Positions 15,528-25,026 are shown, counted from the first letter of the stretch. The stretch: 50,963 nucleotides of DNA from Prevotella sp. (GCA_017524385.1 JAFWSS010000038.1:1-50963), one strand, 5' to 3'. Made by a program: numbers and translations. Notes: generated from the letters alone by a model not told the origin.

Positions 15528-17692
15528 ATCACTTTATTAACAGTCTTGAGGAGTTGTTTTGATGGGGCAGCCTCTCCGTTGTAGGGTATGAGATACCATT
15601 TCACCGTCCAGGAGAGAGATTCTCCCGGCGCCAGTTTGGTGTAGGCCCCTTGACTCTCCAGTTCGATGTATGTCTTTCCCCTGTTGACATATACTTGTAT
15701 CTCCGCCTCGTCGGGAGCCGGTTGGCCGGGTTTCAGGTCTTCGAATTTCTTCACCATGAGCAGGCCTTTGTTGAGATAGGCGAGCCACCCCTTTCCATCG
15801 GCGTTGATTTTTCTGTTCTCATTGGTTTCGTCGGTGGTGTACCAAGCGGCTTTGAAGGCTGTTTTGAAGGGTATGATTCCCGCCGGCGTGATTTGCTCGG
15901 CAGGAGCATCGAAGAAGATGAGCCCCTCGTTGGGTACGCGTGTGATTTCCCAAGGAGCCACCTGTTTTTCCTTTCCGCTTTCATTGATGATGGTGTAGGT
16001 CACATTGATGGCGTCTGACTTCGGGTCGGTGGTGAACGCCTTGCGGATGCGGAAACCCAGTTTCTGCGACACTTCGCTGGTGAGCACGAGCGAGTTGCCG
16101 TTTTGCTCAACCTTATAGGCCCCCTTGTCGTATTCCTGCACCGGGGGCCAGTTCCACTCCTTTTGCGGACTGGTCCAGAAGGTGCTGCCGTATGCCTCCC
16201 GCATGGGCATTTGCGAGACGACCTCTTGTCCTTTGTATTTATATGACAGGATTTTTCCACCTTCAGAGGGGTCGATGGTCATCTTTACGTCGCCCGTCTG
16301 CAAGTAGCATTTCGGGAAGATGACGCGGTAGTGGCCGCTGAGGTGCATGAAGGCGAAGAGTCGGAGCAGACCGTCGTAGTAGGCATCGAAATAGCCGTCC
16401 TCGAAGGGTACGTGCTTGGCCTCCCAGAGGGCTTTGACAAACTCCTTGCTCTTCTCGTGTGAGCACATCATCGACGCAGCCGCCGTGGTGGCCACCAGGC
16501 CGATGCTGTGGCGCAGTTTGCGGAAGCCTCCTGCCTGCAGGATTTCGTTTCCTTCGGGCAGCGACCCGTCTGTGCGGTATTGGTCGACGAAGGAGTCAAT
16601 GCCTTGGCTGTAGAAGAAGTTTTGTATGCGCTCGCCATACTGCCGCTGCCATTCCTTGTCGGCGCAGCTCCATTCATAGTCGAGGGCGATGTTCATCGGC
16701 ACGCGCCATGAGTCGTAGCGGAAGTTGCTGCTGCCGTTGCGGGGAGGAGTTTGTGGTTGTCCCTGCTGCCCCTGTTGCCCCTGTGCTTGTCCTGGAGGTC
16801 TTCCAGGGAACCTTGGCATCTGCAATTCGCTGCCGTCATACTGGCACATGTCAGGATTCAGGCCCGTTTTCTCATCAATGGCCTTGTGCAGGAACTCTCG
16901 GCTTTTCCTGGCACATTCATTCCAATAGTCGCTGCGTCCGTCGTCGGCCCATCGTGCCCACACCTCGTAGAATGCAGGAATGTGATAGGATGGGTCGGTG
17001 TAGCGCTGTCCGAACCCGTCAGGTGTGAAGGTGATGAGCATCGTCTCCGGGTCGATGAGGTACATTTTCTGCGGTCCAGACTGTTGCTGTCCTCCAAAGC
17101 CCCCAAAGCCTCCGAAGCCTCCTCTCTGCTCCGGTTCATACTCCTTTGGCATGGTGCAGTTGAGGATATGCTGGGCTTCAGCCTTGTAGTTGATGCCAGT
17201 GTCGTCGCCCCAACGGTTGGATGCGAAAATCAGTGCTGTGATGAAATATAGTTCACCGTCTGAGGCGGCACCCTGTGCGTTGCGTGTTCCGTCGGTCTTC
17301 AAGCTCCATGCGAAGTAGCCTTCCCTTGAACCGTCTTGATGCTGCATGTATTTCTTGCACCATCTCCAGAGTCGGTCGAAGATGTCTTTCTTGTCCATCT
17401 GCACGGCAATCATCATTCCGTAGGACATTCCTTCGGTACGCACGTCGTGATTCTTGATGTCGCTGATGTAGCCCAGTGTGTCTCCCACTTCGAAATACAC
17501 CTTGTTGGGACCGGTGAACACATCGTTGAACACTTCCTGCAATTTCCTTTCGACAGCCATGGGGTTGTAGCCCATTTCCACGAAGAGGTTGCGATACTGT
17601 TGGGTTTCAAAGCCGCCCTTGTCCCACGGCTTCTGGGCTTGCATGCCGATGGCAGCCATGACAAGTAACAGGAGGATATACCATTTTTTCAT
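15518..17692 (-). CDS. Glycoside hydrolase family 8 enzyme with DUF4380-like C-terminus
   Basis: The 724-residue product has a signal peptide (1-20, ending GMQAQ). The GH8 (alpha/alpha)6 domain spans about 25-460: the acid motif HDVRTEGMSYGM puts the likely general acid at E87, ASDGELYF contains D145, and RYDSWRVPMN contains D327, the position of the base in reducing-end xylose-releasing exo-oligoxylanases. GH8 also includes chitosanases and cellulases, but the Rex-like subset is common next to xylan systems. Residues about 470-710 form a DUF4380-like beta-sandwich. Two low-complexity inserts, GGFGGFGGFGG (191-201) and a Q/G/P-rich stretch (297-318), lie within the catalytic region. A -7 element lies 32 nt upstream. 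The stop codon lies in a MITE-like end. Confidence 0.88.
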   Translation of the reverse strand: MKKWYILLLLVMAAIGMQAQKPWDKGGFETQQYRNLFVEMGYNPMAVERKLQEVFNDVFTGPNKVYFEVGDTLGYISDIKNHDVRTEGMSYGMMIAVQMDKKDIFDRLWRWCKKYMQHQDGSREGYFAWSLKTDGTRNAQGAASDGELYFITALIFASNRWGDDTGINYKAEAQHILNCTMPKEYEPEQRGGFGGFGGFGGQQQSGPQKMYLIDPETMLITFTPDGFGQRYTDPSYHIPAFYEVWARWADDGRSDYWNECARKSREFLHKAIDEKTGLNPDMCQYDGSELQMPRFPGRPPGQAQGQQGQQGQPQTPPRNGSSNFRYDSWRVPMNIALDYEWSCADKEWQRQYGERIQNFFYSQGIDSFVDQYRTDGSLPEGNEILQAGGFRKLRHSIGLVATTAAASMMCSHEKSKEFVKALWEAKHVPFEDGYFDAYYDGLLRLFAFMHLSGHYRVIFPKCYLQTGDVKMTIDPSEGGKILSYKYKGQEVVSQMPMREAYGSTFWTSPQKEWNWPPVQEYDKGAYKVEQNGNSLVLTSEVSQKLGFRIRKAFTTDPKSDAINVTYTIINESGKEKQVAPWEITRVPNEGLIFFDAPAEQITPAGIIPFKTAFKAAWYTTDETNENRKINADGKGWLAYLNKGLLMVKKFEDLKPGQPAPDEAEIQVYVNRGKTYIELESQGAYTKLAPGESLSWTVKWYLIPYNGEAAPSKQLLKTVNKVISR

Positions 17693-17723
17693 CTTGTTGA
17701 GTAATAAGTTGTTGATAATTGTG

Positions 17724-17731
17724 CAAAGTTA
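17724..17731 (-). promoter_or_regulatory. -7 element of the GH8 gene
   Basis: On the minus strand TAACTTTG ends 32 nt before the ATG at 17692. No TTG lies at the expected -33 spacing. Confidence 0.45.
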
Positions 17732-17868
17732 GGAAGAATTGTTGACATTTCTCCTAATTGGATGAAGAAATATGTTTTAAAAACGAATCTGTGTGGACAG
17801 ATGCAAATCATTCCGCCATTTTCCATCCGTCCAAGCGCTTGGTTTTCGTGGAGAAGTTGGCACCTATT

Positions 17869-19077
17869 TTATATAAGTGGCGTGCGTCTTGTTCCTTTCT
17901 CCACGTCTTTCACGAAATTGGTGACAAACGATGGTCCCTGGGTGGGGTTGAGACAGGTGAAAAAGGGTAGGAGGAATTGTGTGAATCCTCTTTCTACCTC
18001 ATCATTTGGAAACCCTAATTTGTAAGTATGAAAGCGTTCATCGTAGCTCTTGATGGTCAGGTACCCGCTCTGATAGAGCAAAGGCAGTGGATTGACATCG
18101 AGGCTGTCGATGCTGCCCAAAAGGTCGGCGGTCACCTCTTCTTGCAACAGCTCTTCAAGGTGGTAGTTTCCCTTCTTCAGGGCCTCTGCCAGTATGGTAG
18201 GTGTTCCTGTCTCAAACCAGTAGTCCTTGAAAACCTGGCTGTCGAGGGTGCGCAGCAAGCTGAAGGGATTGTAAACGCCCACGGTGTCGGCATCGAAATG
18301 ATAACCATCGTAGGTGTGTTTCAGTCTCTCGTAGCAAGCGTCCTTGGTGATTTTGCAGCGCTCAGCCAACTTCCCTACTTCCTCGTCGAGATCACCTCTT
18401 ATCTCTTGTTCTGTTATTCCGCAGATTTCGGCATACCGATGATCCATGGAGATGTCCGCAAGGTTGTTCAGGTCGCTGAAGACGCTAACTTTTGACAATT
18501 TCGTCACTCCAGTGAAGAAAGCCATCTGTATGTAAGCTCCCATCGACTTCTCCACGCCATAGAAGGCTTTCAACGTGGCTCGATAGTCTTCTTGCAGTTC
18601 CTTGTTGTCAAAAGCCTGCAACAAGGGTTTGTCGTATTCATCAACCAGTATGACGACCTTTTTTCCCGTTTGTTCTGCTGCCCTTTGGATGATTCCAGAA
18701 AACCTAGCCGACAGCGTGTCCTCGTTTTCGTCTTTTCCATAGGCCTTTTCCCATTTGGCCATATGCCTGTTCAATATGGAAGCCAGTGCTTCTGGGGTTG
18801 TGTATTTCTCGGCATTCAAGTCGAGGTGGAGTACGGGATAGGATAGCCACTCCTTTTCGAGTTGGTCGATGGCCAGTCCCTTGAATAGTGTGCGTTCCCC
18901 TTTGAAATAGCATTCCATCATGGAGACGAGCAAGCTTTTTCCAAACCTACGTGGGCGACTGAGGAAATAGAATTGCCCCCCCTTGACGAGTTTGTAAAGC
19001 AAGGCTGTCTTGTCCGCATAATAATAGTCGTTCGTGCGGATGGTTTTGAAGTCTTGGATGCCAATAGGGTATCTCAT
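17869..19077 (-). pseudogene. AAA-ATPase-like / PD-(D/E)XK family protein, C-terminally truncated
   Basis: From the ATG at 19077 the 402-residue product begins MRYPIGIQDFKTIR, the usual start of this family (pfam09820-type AAA-ATPase); an earlier in-frame start at 19164 adds an unrelated 29 residues. The Walker A region SRPRRFGKSLL lies near residue 47, followed by the family motif VDEYDKPLL. Family members normally run to about 520 residues, with a C-terminal PD-(D/E)XK nuclease domain. Here the frame ends at FVKDVEKGTRRTPLI, just where that domain should begin, and no continuation is visible in 17700-17868. It is therefore either a decayed gene or an ATPase-only variant. It lies downstream of kdtA, separated by about 110 nt. 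Confidence 0.75.
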
Positions 19078-19186
19078 GCCATGTGGATTTTCTACAAAGT
19101 AAAGGATATTTCCTGAAACGTCAAAGAAATCATGTGAAAAACGACGGAAAACGCATGGTGCCAAACATCCTATGAGGGCAGTCTGT

Positions 19187-20404
19187 TTATAGTCCCAAGT
19201 CGTTCATGACCTTGTCGGTGGCTCCGGCCTGCCCTTTGACGAATGTACCAGCAGCGCTGCTGACGTTGTCGAGGAATTTTTGGTCGGATGCCAGGTGGTC
19301 CATCGTCTCTTGGAAGGCGTCGGGGCCGTCCACCTCGAATCCCCCCTTTGCGGCGAGCAGTCCCTGTGCCTCTTGGAACCTCTTGTTGTTGGGTCCGAAG
19401 ATGACAGGCATGTCCCACACTGCGGCCTCCAGCACGTTGTGTATGCCTACGCCGAATCCACCGCCCACGTATGCCACCTCGCCATACTGGTAGATGCTTG
19501 AGAGCAGTCCGAAGCAATTGATGATGAGGCATTGTGCATTTGCCGCTTCCTCCGGTGTCGTCTCGGTATAGAGCACGGTCGGCACCTTCAGCATCGCACG
19601 TATCTGCCTCAGGTGGTCCTCTCCGATGACGTGAGGAGCTATGATGAGGCGCCAGTCGCTATGCTCGTTGAAATATTTGATGAACACGTCCTCGTCGGGA
19701 GGCCAGCTTGAACCCGCCACGAAGACGCGGTGCCCACGCGAGAAGGCTTCTGCGATGGGCAGTTGCTTTGCGGCATCACGGATTTGCAGCACGCGGTCGA
19801 AGCGTGTGTCGCCCACCACCGTGGCATTCTTCAGTCTGAGGCTAGCGAGCAGTTGGCGGCTGGTCTCGTTCTGCACGTAGAAGTGTGTGATGCACCTCAG
19901 CACGTGAGAGTATTCGCGTCCATACCATTGGAAGAACACCTGTTCGGAACGGAAGATGCTCGACACGCTATATACCGGCACTTTGCGGTGGCGTAGTATG
20001 TGTAGGTAGTTGTACCAGAACTCGTACTTGATGAAGAAAGCCATCACAGGTCTCACCAGCCTTAGGAATCGTCGTGCGTTCGCGGCGGTGTCGAGTGGCA
20101 GGTAGCAGATGATGTCGGCCCCTTTGTAGTTTTTGCGCACCTCATATCCGGATGGCGAGAAGAAGGTGAGCAGGATCTTGTATTCCGGGTGGTCGCGCCG
20201 GAGTCGCTCCATCAGCGGACGCCCCTGTTCAAACTCCCCCAAAGATGCAGCGTGGAACCATACATACTGCGCCCCTTCCTCCACTTTTTCACGTAGCACG
20301 TCGAATGCGTCGCGCTCACCACGCCACATTTTACGCACCTTCTTGTCAATCAGACTATAGATGGCTACGCCGAAGAGATAGAAGTACATCAGTATGTTAT
20401 ACAC
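19187..20404 (-). CDS. kdtA: 3-deoxy-D-manno-octulosonic acid (Kdo) transferase
   Basis: The 405-residue product begins with an N-terminal membrane anchor (about 1-18) and then the GT30 glycosyltransferase fold. The N-terminal half has WFHAASLGEFEQGRP and the C-terminal half GSSWPPDED and VGGGFGVGIHNVLEAAVW, all typical of KdtA/WaaA, which transfers Kdo from CMP-Kdo to lipid A on the cytoplasmic face of the inner membrane. The chosen start is a GTG at 20404 because Bacteroidales homologues begin with the matching sequence MY..LMYFY; an ATG at 20389 would remove five residues. It follows gltX by 45 nt, a pairing seen in other Bacteroidales, and is likely cotranscribed with it. Confidence 0.93.
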   Translation of the reverse strand: MYNILMYFYLFGVAIYSLIDKKVRKMWRGERDAFDVLREKVEEGAQYVWFHAASLGEFEQGRPLMERLRRDHPEYKILLTFFSPSGYEVRKNYKGADIICYLPLDTAANARRFLRLVRPVMAFFIKYEFWYNYLHILRHRKVPVYSVSSIFRSEQVFFQWYGREYSHVLRCITHFYVQNETSRQLLASLRLKNATVVGDTRFDRVLQIRDAAKQLPIAEAFSRGHRVFVAGSSWPPDEDVFIKYFNEHSDWRLIIAPHVIGEDHLRQIRAMLKVPTVLYTETTPEEAANAQCLIINCFGLLSSIYQYGEVAYVGGGFGVGIHNVLEAAVWDMPVIFGPNNKRFQEAQGLLAAKGGFEVDGPDAFQETMDHLASDQKFLDNVSSAAGTFVKGQAGATDKVMNDLGL

Positions 20405-20449
20405 GAAGGGGAGTTTTGGTTTGTTGCAAATGAAGCGTCTCCTGCGTTG

Positions 20450-21964
20450 TCAGATTTTTGCGATGGCGCGTCTCAGCCTTCTCACTGTTTCTTCCTTTCC
20501 AAGGAAGGCAGAGATGTCGAACATTCCAGGTCCTTTCCCTATTCCCACGAGGGCGAGTCTGAAGGCGTTCATCACGTCGCCCAACTTGTATCCCTTCTGC
20601 TCGATCCAAGCCATCACCACCTTCTCTTGGTTTTCGATGGAGAAGTCGTCGAGGCTTTCCAGCAGGTCGGCCAGTTCACCCATCACTGTTGGCGAGTCTT
20701 CCTTCCAGCGCTTGCGTACGGTTTTCTCGTCATATTCAGTTGGCGGGACGAAGAAGAAGGAGCATAGCGGCCACAATTCCTTGACGAAGTTCACGCGGTC
20801 CTTCATCATCGCCACTACCTCGACCACCCGTTCGAAGGGTTCGTCCACTCCATGTCCTGCCACGATGGGTGCGAAGAGTCCCGCCACCTCCTCGTTGCTT
20901 TTGTTCAGCATGTATTCGTGGTTGAACCAAATGCACTTTTTGTAGTCGAAGCGAGCGCCCGACTTCGAGCACTTGTTGATGTCGAACAGGCGTACGAGTT
21001 TGTCAAGTGTGAAGACCTCCTGCTCCGTTCCGGGGTTCCATCCGAGGAGTGCGAGGAAATTGATGATGGCATCGGGGAAATATCCATCCTCCCTGTATCC
21101 CATGGACACCTCACCCGACTTCGGGTCTTTCCACTCCAAGGGGAAGACGGGGAATCCCAGTCGGTCGCCGTCGCGTTTCGACAGTTTGCCCTTCCCCTCA
21201 GGTTTTAGCAGCAGTGGCAGGTGTGCGAATCTTGGCATGGTGTCTTCCCATCCGAGTGCTTTGTAGAGGAGCACGTGCAGCGGTGAACTGGGCAGCCATT
21301 CCTCTCCGCGTATGACGTGTGTGATTTCCATCAGGTGGTCGTCTACAATGTTGGCGAGATGGTAGGTGGGCAGTTCGTCTGCGCTCTTGTAAAGCACCTT
21401 GTCGTCCACCACATCGCTCATGAACTTCACTTCTCCACGTATGATGTCGTCGATGAGTATTTCCTCGCCTGGTTCCACCTTGAATCGCACCACGTATTGT
21501 GTGCCGTCATCGATGAGTGCATCCACTTCCTCTTGTGGCATCGTCAGTGAGTTGCGCATCTGTCCGCGCGTCCGTGCATCATATTGGAAATTGGGTGTCT
21601 CGGTGCGTTTGGCGTTCAACTCCTCCGGGGTGTCGAATGCGATGTATGCCTTTCCGCTCTCGAGCAACTGGTCGACGTAACGTCGGTATATTTTCCTACG
21701 TTCGCTTTGGCGGTAAGGCCCGTAGTTTCCACCTATGGAGACCCCTTCGTCAAACTTGATGTCCAACCATTGGAAAGCCTCGATGATGTATTCCTCCGCT
21801 CCCGGCACCAGGCGTGTGGAGTCGGTGTCTTCGATGCGTAAAACGAGGCTTCCCCCGTTTTGTTTGGCAAAGAGATAATTATACAATGCGGTGCGTACTC
21901 CGCCGATATGCAAGGGCCCTGTAGGGCTGGGTGCGAAGCGCACCCTCACTTTTCTTTCAGACAT
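20450..21964 (-). CDS. gltX: Glutamyl-tRNA synthetase
   Basis: The 504-residue product carries the class I synthetase HIGH-type motif in [14 protein letters not shown] (residues about 8-21) and the KMSKS-type motif KLSKRDGD (about 250-257), with the usual GluRS catalytic domain and anticodon-binding C-terminal half. It charges tRNA-Glu, and possibly tRNA-Gln if the organism uses the amidotransferase route. Length is normal. A -7 TAATTTTG lies just upstream, giving a leader of only about 10 nt. It is the first gene of the gltX-kdtA unit. Confidence 0.96.
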   Translation of the reverse strand: MSERKVRVRFAPSPTGPLHIGGVRTALYNYLFAKQNGGSLVLRIEDTDSTRLVPGAEEYIIEAFQWLDIKFDEGVSIGGNYGPYRQSERRKIYRRYVDQLLESGKAYIAFDTPEELNAKRTETPNFQYDARTRGQMRNSLTMPQEEVDALIDDGTQYVVRFKVEPGEEILIDDIIRGEVKFMSDVVDDKVLYKSADELPTYHLANIVDDHLMEITHVIRGEEWLPSSPLHVLLYKALGWEDTMPRFAHLPLLLKPEGKGKLSKRDGDRLGFPVFPLEWKDPKSGEVSMGYREDGYFPDAIINFLALLGWNPGTEQEVFTLDKLVRLFDINKCSKSGARFDYKKCIWFNHEYMLNKSNEEVAGLFAPIVAGHGVDEPFERVVEVVAMMKDRVNFVKELWPLCSFFFVPPTEYDEKTVRKRWKEDSPTVMGELADLLESLDDFSIENQEKVVMAWIEQKGYKLGDVMNAFRLALVGIGKGPGMFDISAFLGKEETVRRLRRAIAKI

Positions 21965-21980
21965 ATTCTTGTTTTTTGTG

Positions 21981-21988
21981 CAAAATTA
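21981..21988 (-). promoter_or_regulatory. -7 element of the gltX-kdtA unit
   Basis: On the minus strand TAATTTTG ends 17 nt before the gltX ATG, so the transcript would have a very short leader. The -33 element is not clear. Confidence 0.45.
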
Positions 21989-22336
21989 ATGTATTTTTTC
22001 TTAATAGTAGCATTTTCATCTGTATTTTGTATGAAAGGAGGGGAGTTTTTTTCAAGGAGTTAAAGGGACATATGCTCACTTTTAGTAATAGCAAAAAAAT
22101 AACTTGGTACTGTTTTTAACATATAATTATCATATAATTAGTCATAAATTCTTGCTTTGGCAAGCGTCTCCTTCGTCGCCGAGCGGCTGTGCGTCAGAGT
22201 TTTTGTTGAATTTATGAAAATTCTTGGACGAGCCAAGCGGCAGAGCCGTCTTAAAGGTGCTGTACAACAACGTAGGCCGCAACACCCCACTGTCTGAGAC
22301 CGAGGACGTGCCCAGGCATAAACCTCTTACTCTATA

Positions 22337-22439
22337 TGCGACGCTCGGAGGCGTCGACCCCTAAATGAGCACCGACCTCTTGCTCTGTATGTGCGCACCC
22401 CGTGAGTTCACCTAGGGGTCGACGCCTCCGAGCGTCGCA
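22337..22439. repeat. Perfect 27-bp inverted repeat, self-palindromic arms
   Basis: The arms 22337-22363 and 22413-22439 are exact reverse complements separated by 49 nt. Each arm itself contains a near-palindrome (GACGCTCGGAGGCGTC and its mate). The loop carries no gene. Such a structure could form alternative hairpins or be the ends of a small transposon-like unit. Confidence 0.8.
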
Positions 22440-22568
22440 ATCAACAGAAGCCACAGAAATCAAAGTGCGCGACGAAATTCCGCCGAACACTTCGAATGAT
22501 GTGGACACGCCTAATAGCGAACTTGAGGGGTATCCGTTGGCAAATATACGCCTACCCGTAGCCTTTGC

Positions 22569-22722
22569 CATAGCCCGCTATGCTCCTTTGTCTGAGAGAA
22601 AATTGCGAATAAGCGAGTGCCATGCAAGCTTGCTTGCAAATGTCCGAGCTTGAGCAATTTATGCAAAAAGCTGCATTCAAATAAATCATAAAAAACTATC
22701 ATCAATTGTTAATCATCTACTA
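22569..22722. repeat. Longer copy of the dispersed repeat in the MITE-like element
   Basis: CATAGCCCGCTATGCTCCTT and the AAATAAATCATAAAA region match the interior of 15440-15505, and the right end (AATCATCTACT) resembles the terminal repeat there. Relative to that copy it carries about 65 extra nt containing the palindrome GCAAGCTTGCTTGC. The left terminal repeat is not visible, so this copy is decayed or only partly related. Confidence 0.6.
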
Positions 22723-22751
22723 AAAATTTGGCATTTTTTTCGCGAAAGGGG

Positions 22752-22781
22752 TTGCAGTATCATATATTATTGCTATATTTG
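22752..22781 (+). promoter_or_regulatory. Promoter of the CE1 esterase gene
   Basis: TTG (22752-22754), a 19-nt spacer and TATATTTG (22774-22781) match the Bacteroidetes consensus closely. Transcription would start near 22788, leaving a leader of about 150 nt before the ATG at 22937. Confidence 0.7.
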
Positions 22782-22936
22782 CTCCCGAAAGCCGAAGGAA
22801 AGGAAGAATTTACAGTCTCATCTTGGGCGACAGACGCATCTTGTCCAAGGAGTAGCGTGTTGCCAAGCAGATGACATATATGAAAGCACTAATTCAACAT
22901 TTGAAATCCATAACAATCGACTAATAATCTAAAAAT

Positions 22937-24808
22937 ATGAAAAAGTTTTATTTAGCATCAGTTTTGTTGTGCTTGGCAGGTTTTGTGCAAGCCCAGCCGT
23001 CAGGACAGACACTCGTCAACTCCACGATATGCAACGCGGATAGTACGGTGACATTCTATTATCAGAACGACCACGCCAAAGAGGTGATGGTTGATGTTCA
23101 GTTTGCTGGCCGTCAGCCGATGACTCGTGATGCAGAGACGGGTTTTTGGAAGGCCACTTTGGGCCCTGCGGCCCCCGACATGTATCCTTATTGTTTCATT
23201 GTTGACGGTGTTAGCGTGATGGATCCTCTCTGCGACCAGTATTTCCCCAACGAAGGTTTCAAGAACAGTCTTTTGGAGATTACTGTATTGAAGGGGCATC
23301 TGGCCCACGATGTCATCGACGGCATACCCCACGGTTCTGTGGAATACATCCATTACTACTCGAAGAGCCTGGGTGCCACCAATCAGGCGGTGGTCTATCT
23401 TCCCCCCAGTTATCAGATGAAGCGAGAAAAGAAGTATCCGGTGTTCTATCTCATCAGCGGCACCACCGACACCGAGGAGGTGTATTACAAGGTTGGACGT
23501 GTGAATTACATTCTCGACAACCTCTTGGCTCGTGGCAAGGCAGAGGAGATGATCGTGGTGCTCCCTTATGGCAATCCTTTCAAGTTACTTCCCACGCCAG
23601 GCGAGGGGTCGGGGATGCCACAGATGCAGTTTGGTCGCGATGTGTTCAGCCTTGACCTCATCGACGACCTCATGCCATACGTGGAGTCGCATTACCGCAC
23701 CATCGCCGACCGCGACCATCGTGCCATAGGAGGTTTCTCTCGTGGAGGCAACCAAGGTCTGTCGATAGGTTTGCGCAACATCGACAAGTTCTCCTATCTC
23801 TGCAGTTACAGTTCGTTCACCTCAACCGACATCCCCCAGGTTTACGACGATGCAGCCTCCCTCAACTCCAAGCTCCATCTCTTTTGGCTTGGTGTGGGCA
23901 CCGACGACTTCCTTTATGGCAACGCCCGTGACTACATGGAGTTTCTCGACAAGAAAGGCATCCGCTCAGTGAAGGAATTCACCACCGACAAGTATGGGCA
24001 CACCTGGATGAACGCCAAGTACTTCCTCAGCAAGACCCTCCCCCTCCTTTTCAAGCCTCAGGCAGCCGAGAAGGCCATGGCAGAGGGTCAGCCCGCCCCC
24101 GCCGCCACTGGCCAGGAGCAGCAGTTCACCGCCGGCGTGATGGCCCGTCTCTTCCCTCGTCCCATTGTCTCGCCGGAATACAAGAAGGAGAGCATCGTCT
24201 TCCGTTTCAAGGCTCCTGATGCTCAGAAGGTGCAGTTGGCAGGCGAACCCTTTGCCCAGCCGCTGTCGATGGAGAAGGATGCCGACGGAGTATGGTCGGT
24301 GGAGTTGAGAGACCATGTGATGGAGGTTTTCACCTATTATTTCCTTGTCGATGGCATGCAGGTAGCCGACCCGAACAACATGTACCTCGCTCCGTCGAGA
24401 GGTTTCAAGCCCAGCATCGCCAACCATCCCTCCAATCCCTACAATTTCGCATCGATGGGCGACATCGAGCATGGTGAGTTGAGTTATAACATCATGGCTC
24501 GCGAGGCATGGTACATATCCCCGATGGCCCACCGGCGTGAGAACGGCTTCCCCTCGTTCATCCAACTCGTACCCGGCAAGGATGACACATGGGAGAGTTG
24601 GTTCAAGGTGGGAGGTGCCGAAGCCATAGCCGACAAGCTCATTTCCCAGAAGAAGACCAAGGCCTGCATCATCACGACGAGTCGTCTTGAGTTCATGAAG
24701 AATTCGCAAGGTCCCAAGCCCGAGGTCCACACCTTGCGTGCCGACGATTACAAGACTTGGTCAGAGCGTCGCAGCGCCCTCGAGGCGTTGCTGAAACAGT
24801 TGAAATAA
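22937..24808 (+). CDS. CE1-like esterase with E-set domain and vestigial second copy
   Basis: The 623-residue product has a signal peptide (1-19, ending FVQAQ), an N-terminal E-set (CBM48-like) domain (about 22-125) and an alpha/beta-hydrolase of the esterase D / CE1 type (about 126-375). The nucleophile elbow GGFSRGGNQ puts the serine at 268, and the catalytic histidine is likely H355 in KYGHTWMNA. Such enzymes remove acetyl or feruloyl groups from xylan and other hemicelluloses. After a proline/alanine/glutamine linker (about 380-397), a second E-set domain (about 400-500) and a segment (about 505-600) align with the start of the first hydrolase domain but stop before any nucleophile. It has its own promoter and terminator, just upstream of the FAS1-SusCD operon. 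Confidence 0.85.
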   Translation: MKKFYLASVLLCLAGFVQAQPSGQTLVNSTICNADSTVTFYYQNDHAKEVMVDVQFAGRQPMTRDAETGFWKATLGPAAPDMYPYCFIVDGVSVMDPLCDQYFPNEGFKNSLLEITVLKGHLAHDVIDGIPHGSVEYIHYYSKSLGATNQAVVYLPPSYQMKREKKYPVFYLISGTTDTEEVYYKVGRVNYILDNLLARGKAEEMIVVLPYGNPFKLLPTPGEGSGMPQMQFGRDVFSLDLIDDLMPYVESHYRTIADRDHRAIGGFSRGGNQGLSIGLRNIDKFSYLCSYSSFTSTDIPQVYDDAASLNSKLHLFWLGVGTDDFLYGNARDYMEFLDKKGIRSVKEFTTDKYGHTWMNAKYFLSKTLPLLFKPQAAEKAMAEGQPAPAATGQEQQFTAGVMARLFPRPIVSPEYKKESIVFRFKAPDAQKVQLAGEPFAQPLSMEKDADGVWSVELRDHVMEVFTYYFLVDGMQVADPNNMYLAPSRGFKPSIANHPSNPYNFASMGDIEHGELSYNIMAREAWYISPMAHRRENGFPSFIQLVPGKDDTWESWFKVGGAEAIADKLISQKKTKACIITTSRLEFMKNSQGPKPEVHTLRADDYKTWSERRSALEALLKQLK

Positions 24809-24826
24809 CCCTTGTGGAATGGTGTT

Positions 24827-24873
24827 GTGAAAACGTGCGAAAAGCCTTGTATTTTGCACGTTTTCACCACTTT
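24827..24873 (+). terminator. Terminator of the esterase gene
   Basis: GTGAAAACGTGC (24827-24838) pairs perfectly with GCACGTTTTCAC (24856-24867), with weaker pairing beyond, about 20 nt after the stop codon. The following CACTTTTC supplies only a short T-tract. Confidence 0.65.
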
Positions 24874-24959
24874 TCATCTGTTGAAACAAAAACGAAATGT
24901 TTTGAAACATTATTGAAAGGATGTAAAGTTAAAATGCAAACAGGTGCGACAAATTATTA

Positions 24960-24990
24960 TTGTTAATCTGAATTAAAAAATGTAATTTTG
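24960..24990 (+). promoter_or_regulatory. Promoter of the FAS1-SusCD operon
   Basis: TTG (24960-24962), a 20-nt spacer and TAATTTTG (24983-24990) match the consensus. The predicted start near 24997 lies after an in-frame ATG at 24988, so translation must begin at 25027 or later. No promoter of comparable quality is seen before 45084, suggesting that this one drives the whole run. Confidence 0.7.
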
Positions 24991-25026
24991 CACAAAACAA
25001 ATTACAAGTTAAACGCAATTCTTTTT

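Larger units (their letters stand above)
21989..22751. other. Intergenic stretch between divergent genes, repeats only
   Basis: This gap between leftward gltX and rightward CE1 esterase has no credible gene. It contains a 27-bp perfect inverted repeat (22337-22439) and a longer version of the repeat found in the MITE-like element (22569-22722). A/T-rich sequence around 22100-22160 and a GC-richer block at 22160-22450 differ sharply in composition. Short frames across it overlap the repeats and look like chance. Confidence 0.6.

Noticed and set aside
22337-22439. Insertion sequence ends
   Set aside because: The arms are 49 nt apart with no transposase; called an inverted repeat only.
22402-22705. 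Short frames in the gltX-esterase gap, including one on each strand
   Set aside because: They consist of the inverted repeat and dispersed repeat sequences and differ between the two copies, so a protein is unlikely.
24960-25026. Invertible promoter at the FAS1-SusCD operon
   Set aside because: No inverted-repeat pair flanks the promoter and no recombinase gene is present in the window.
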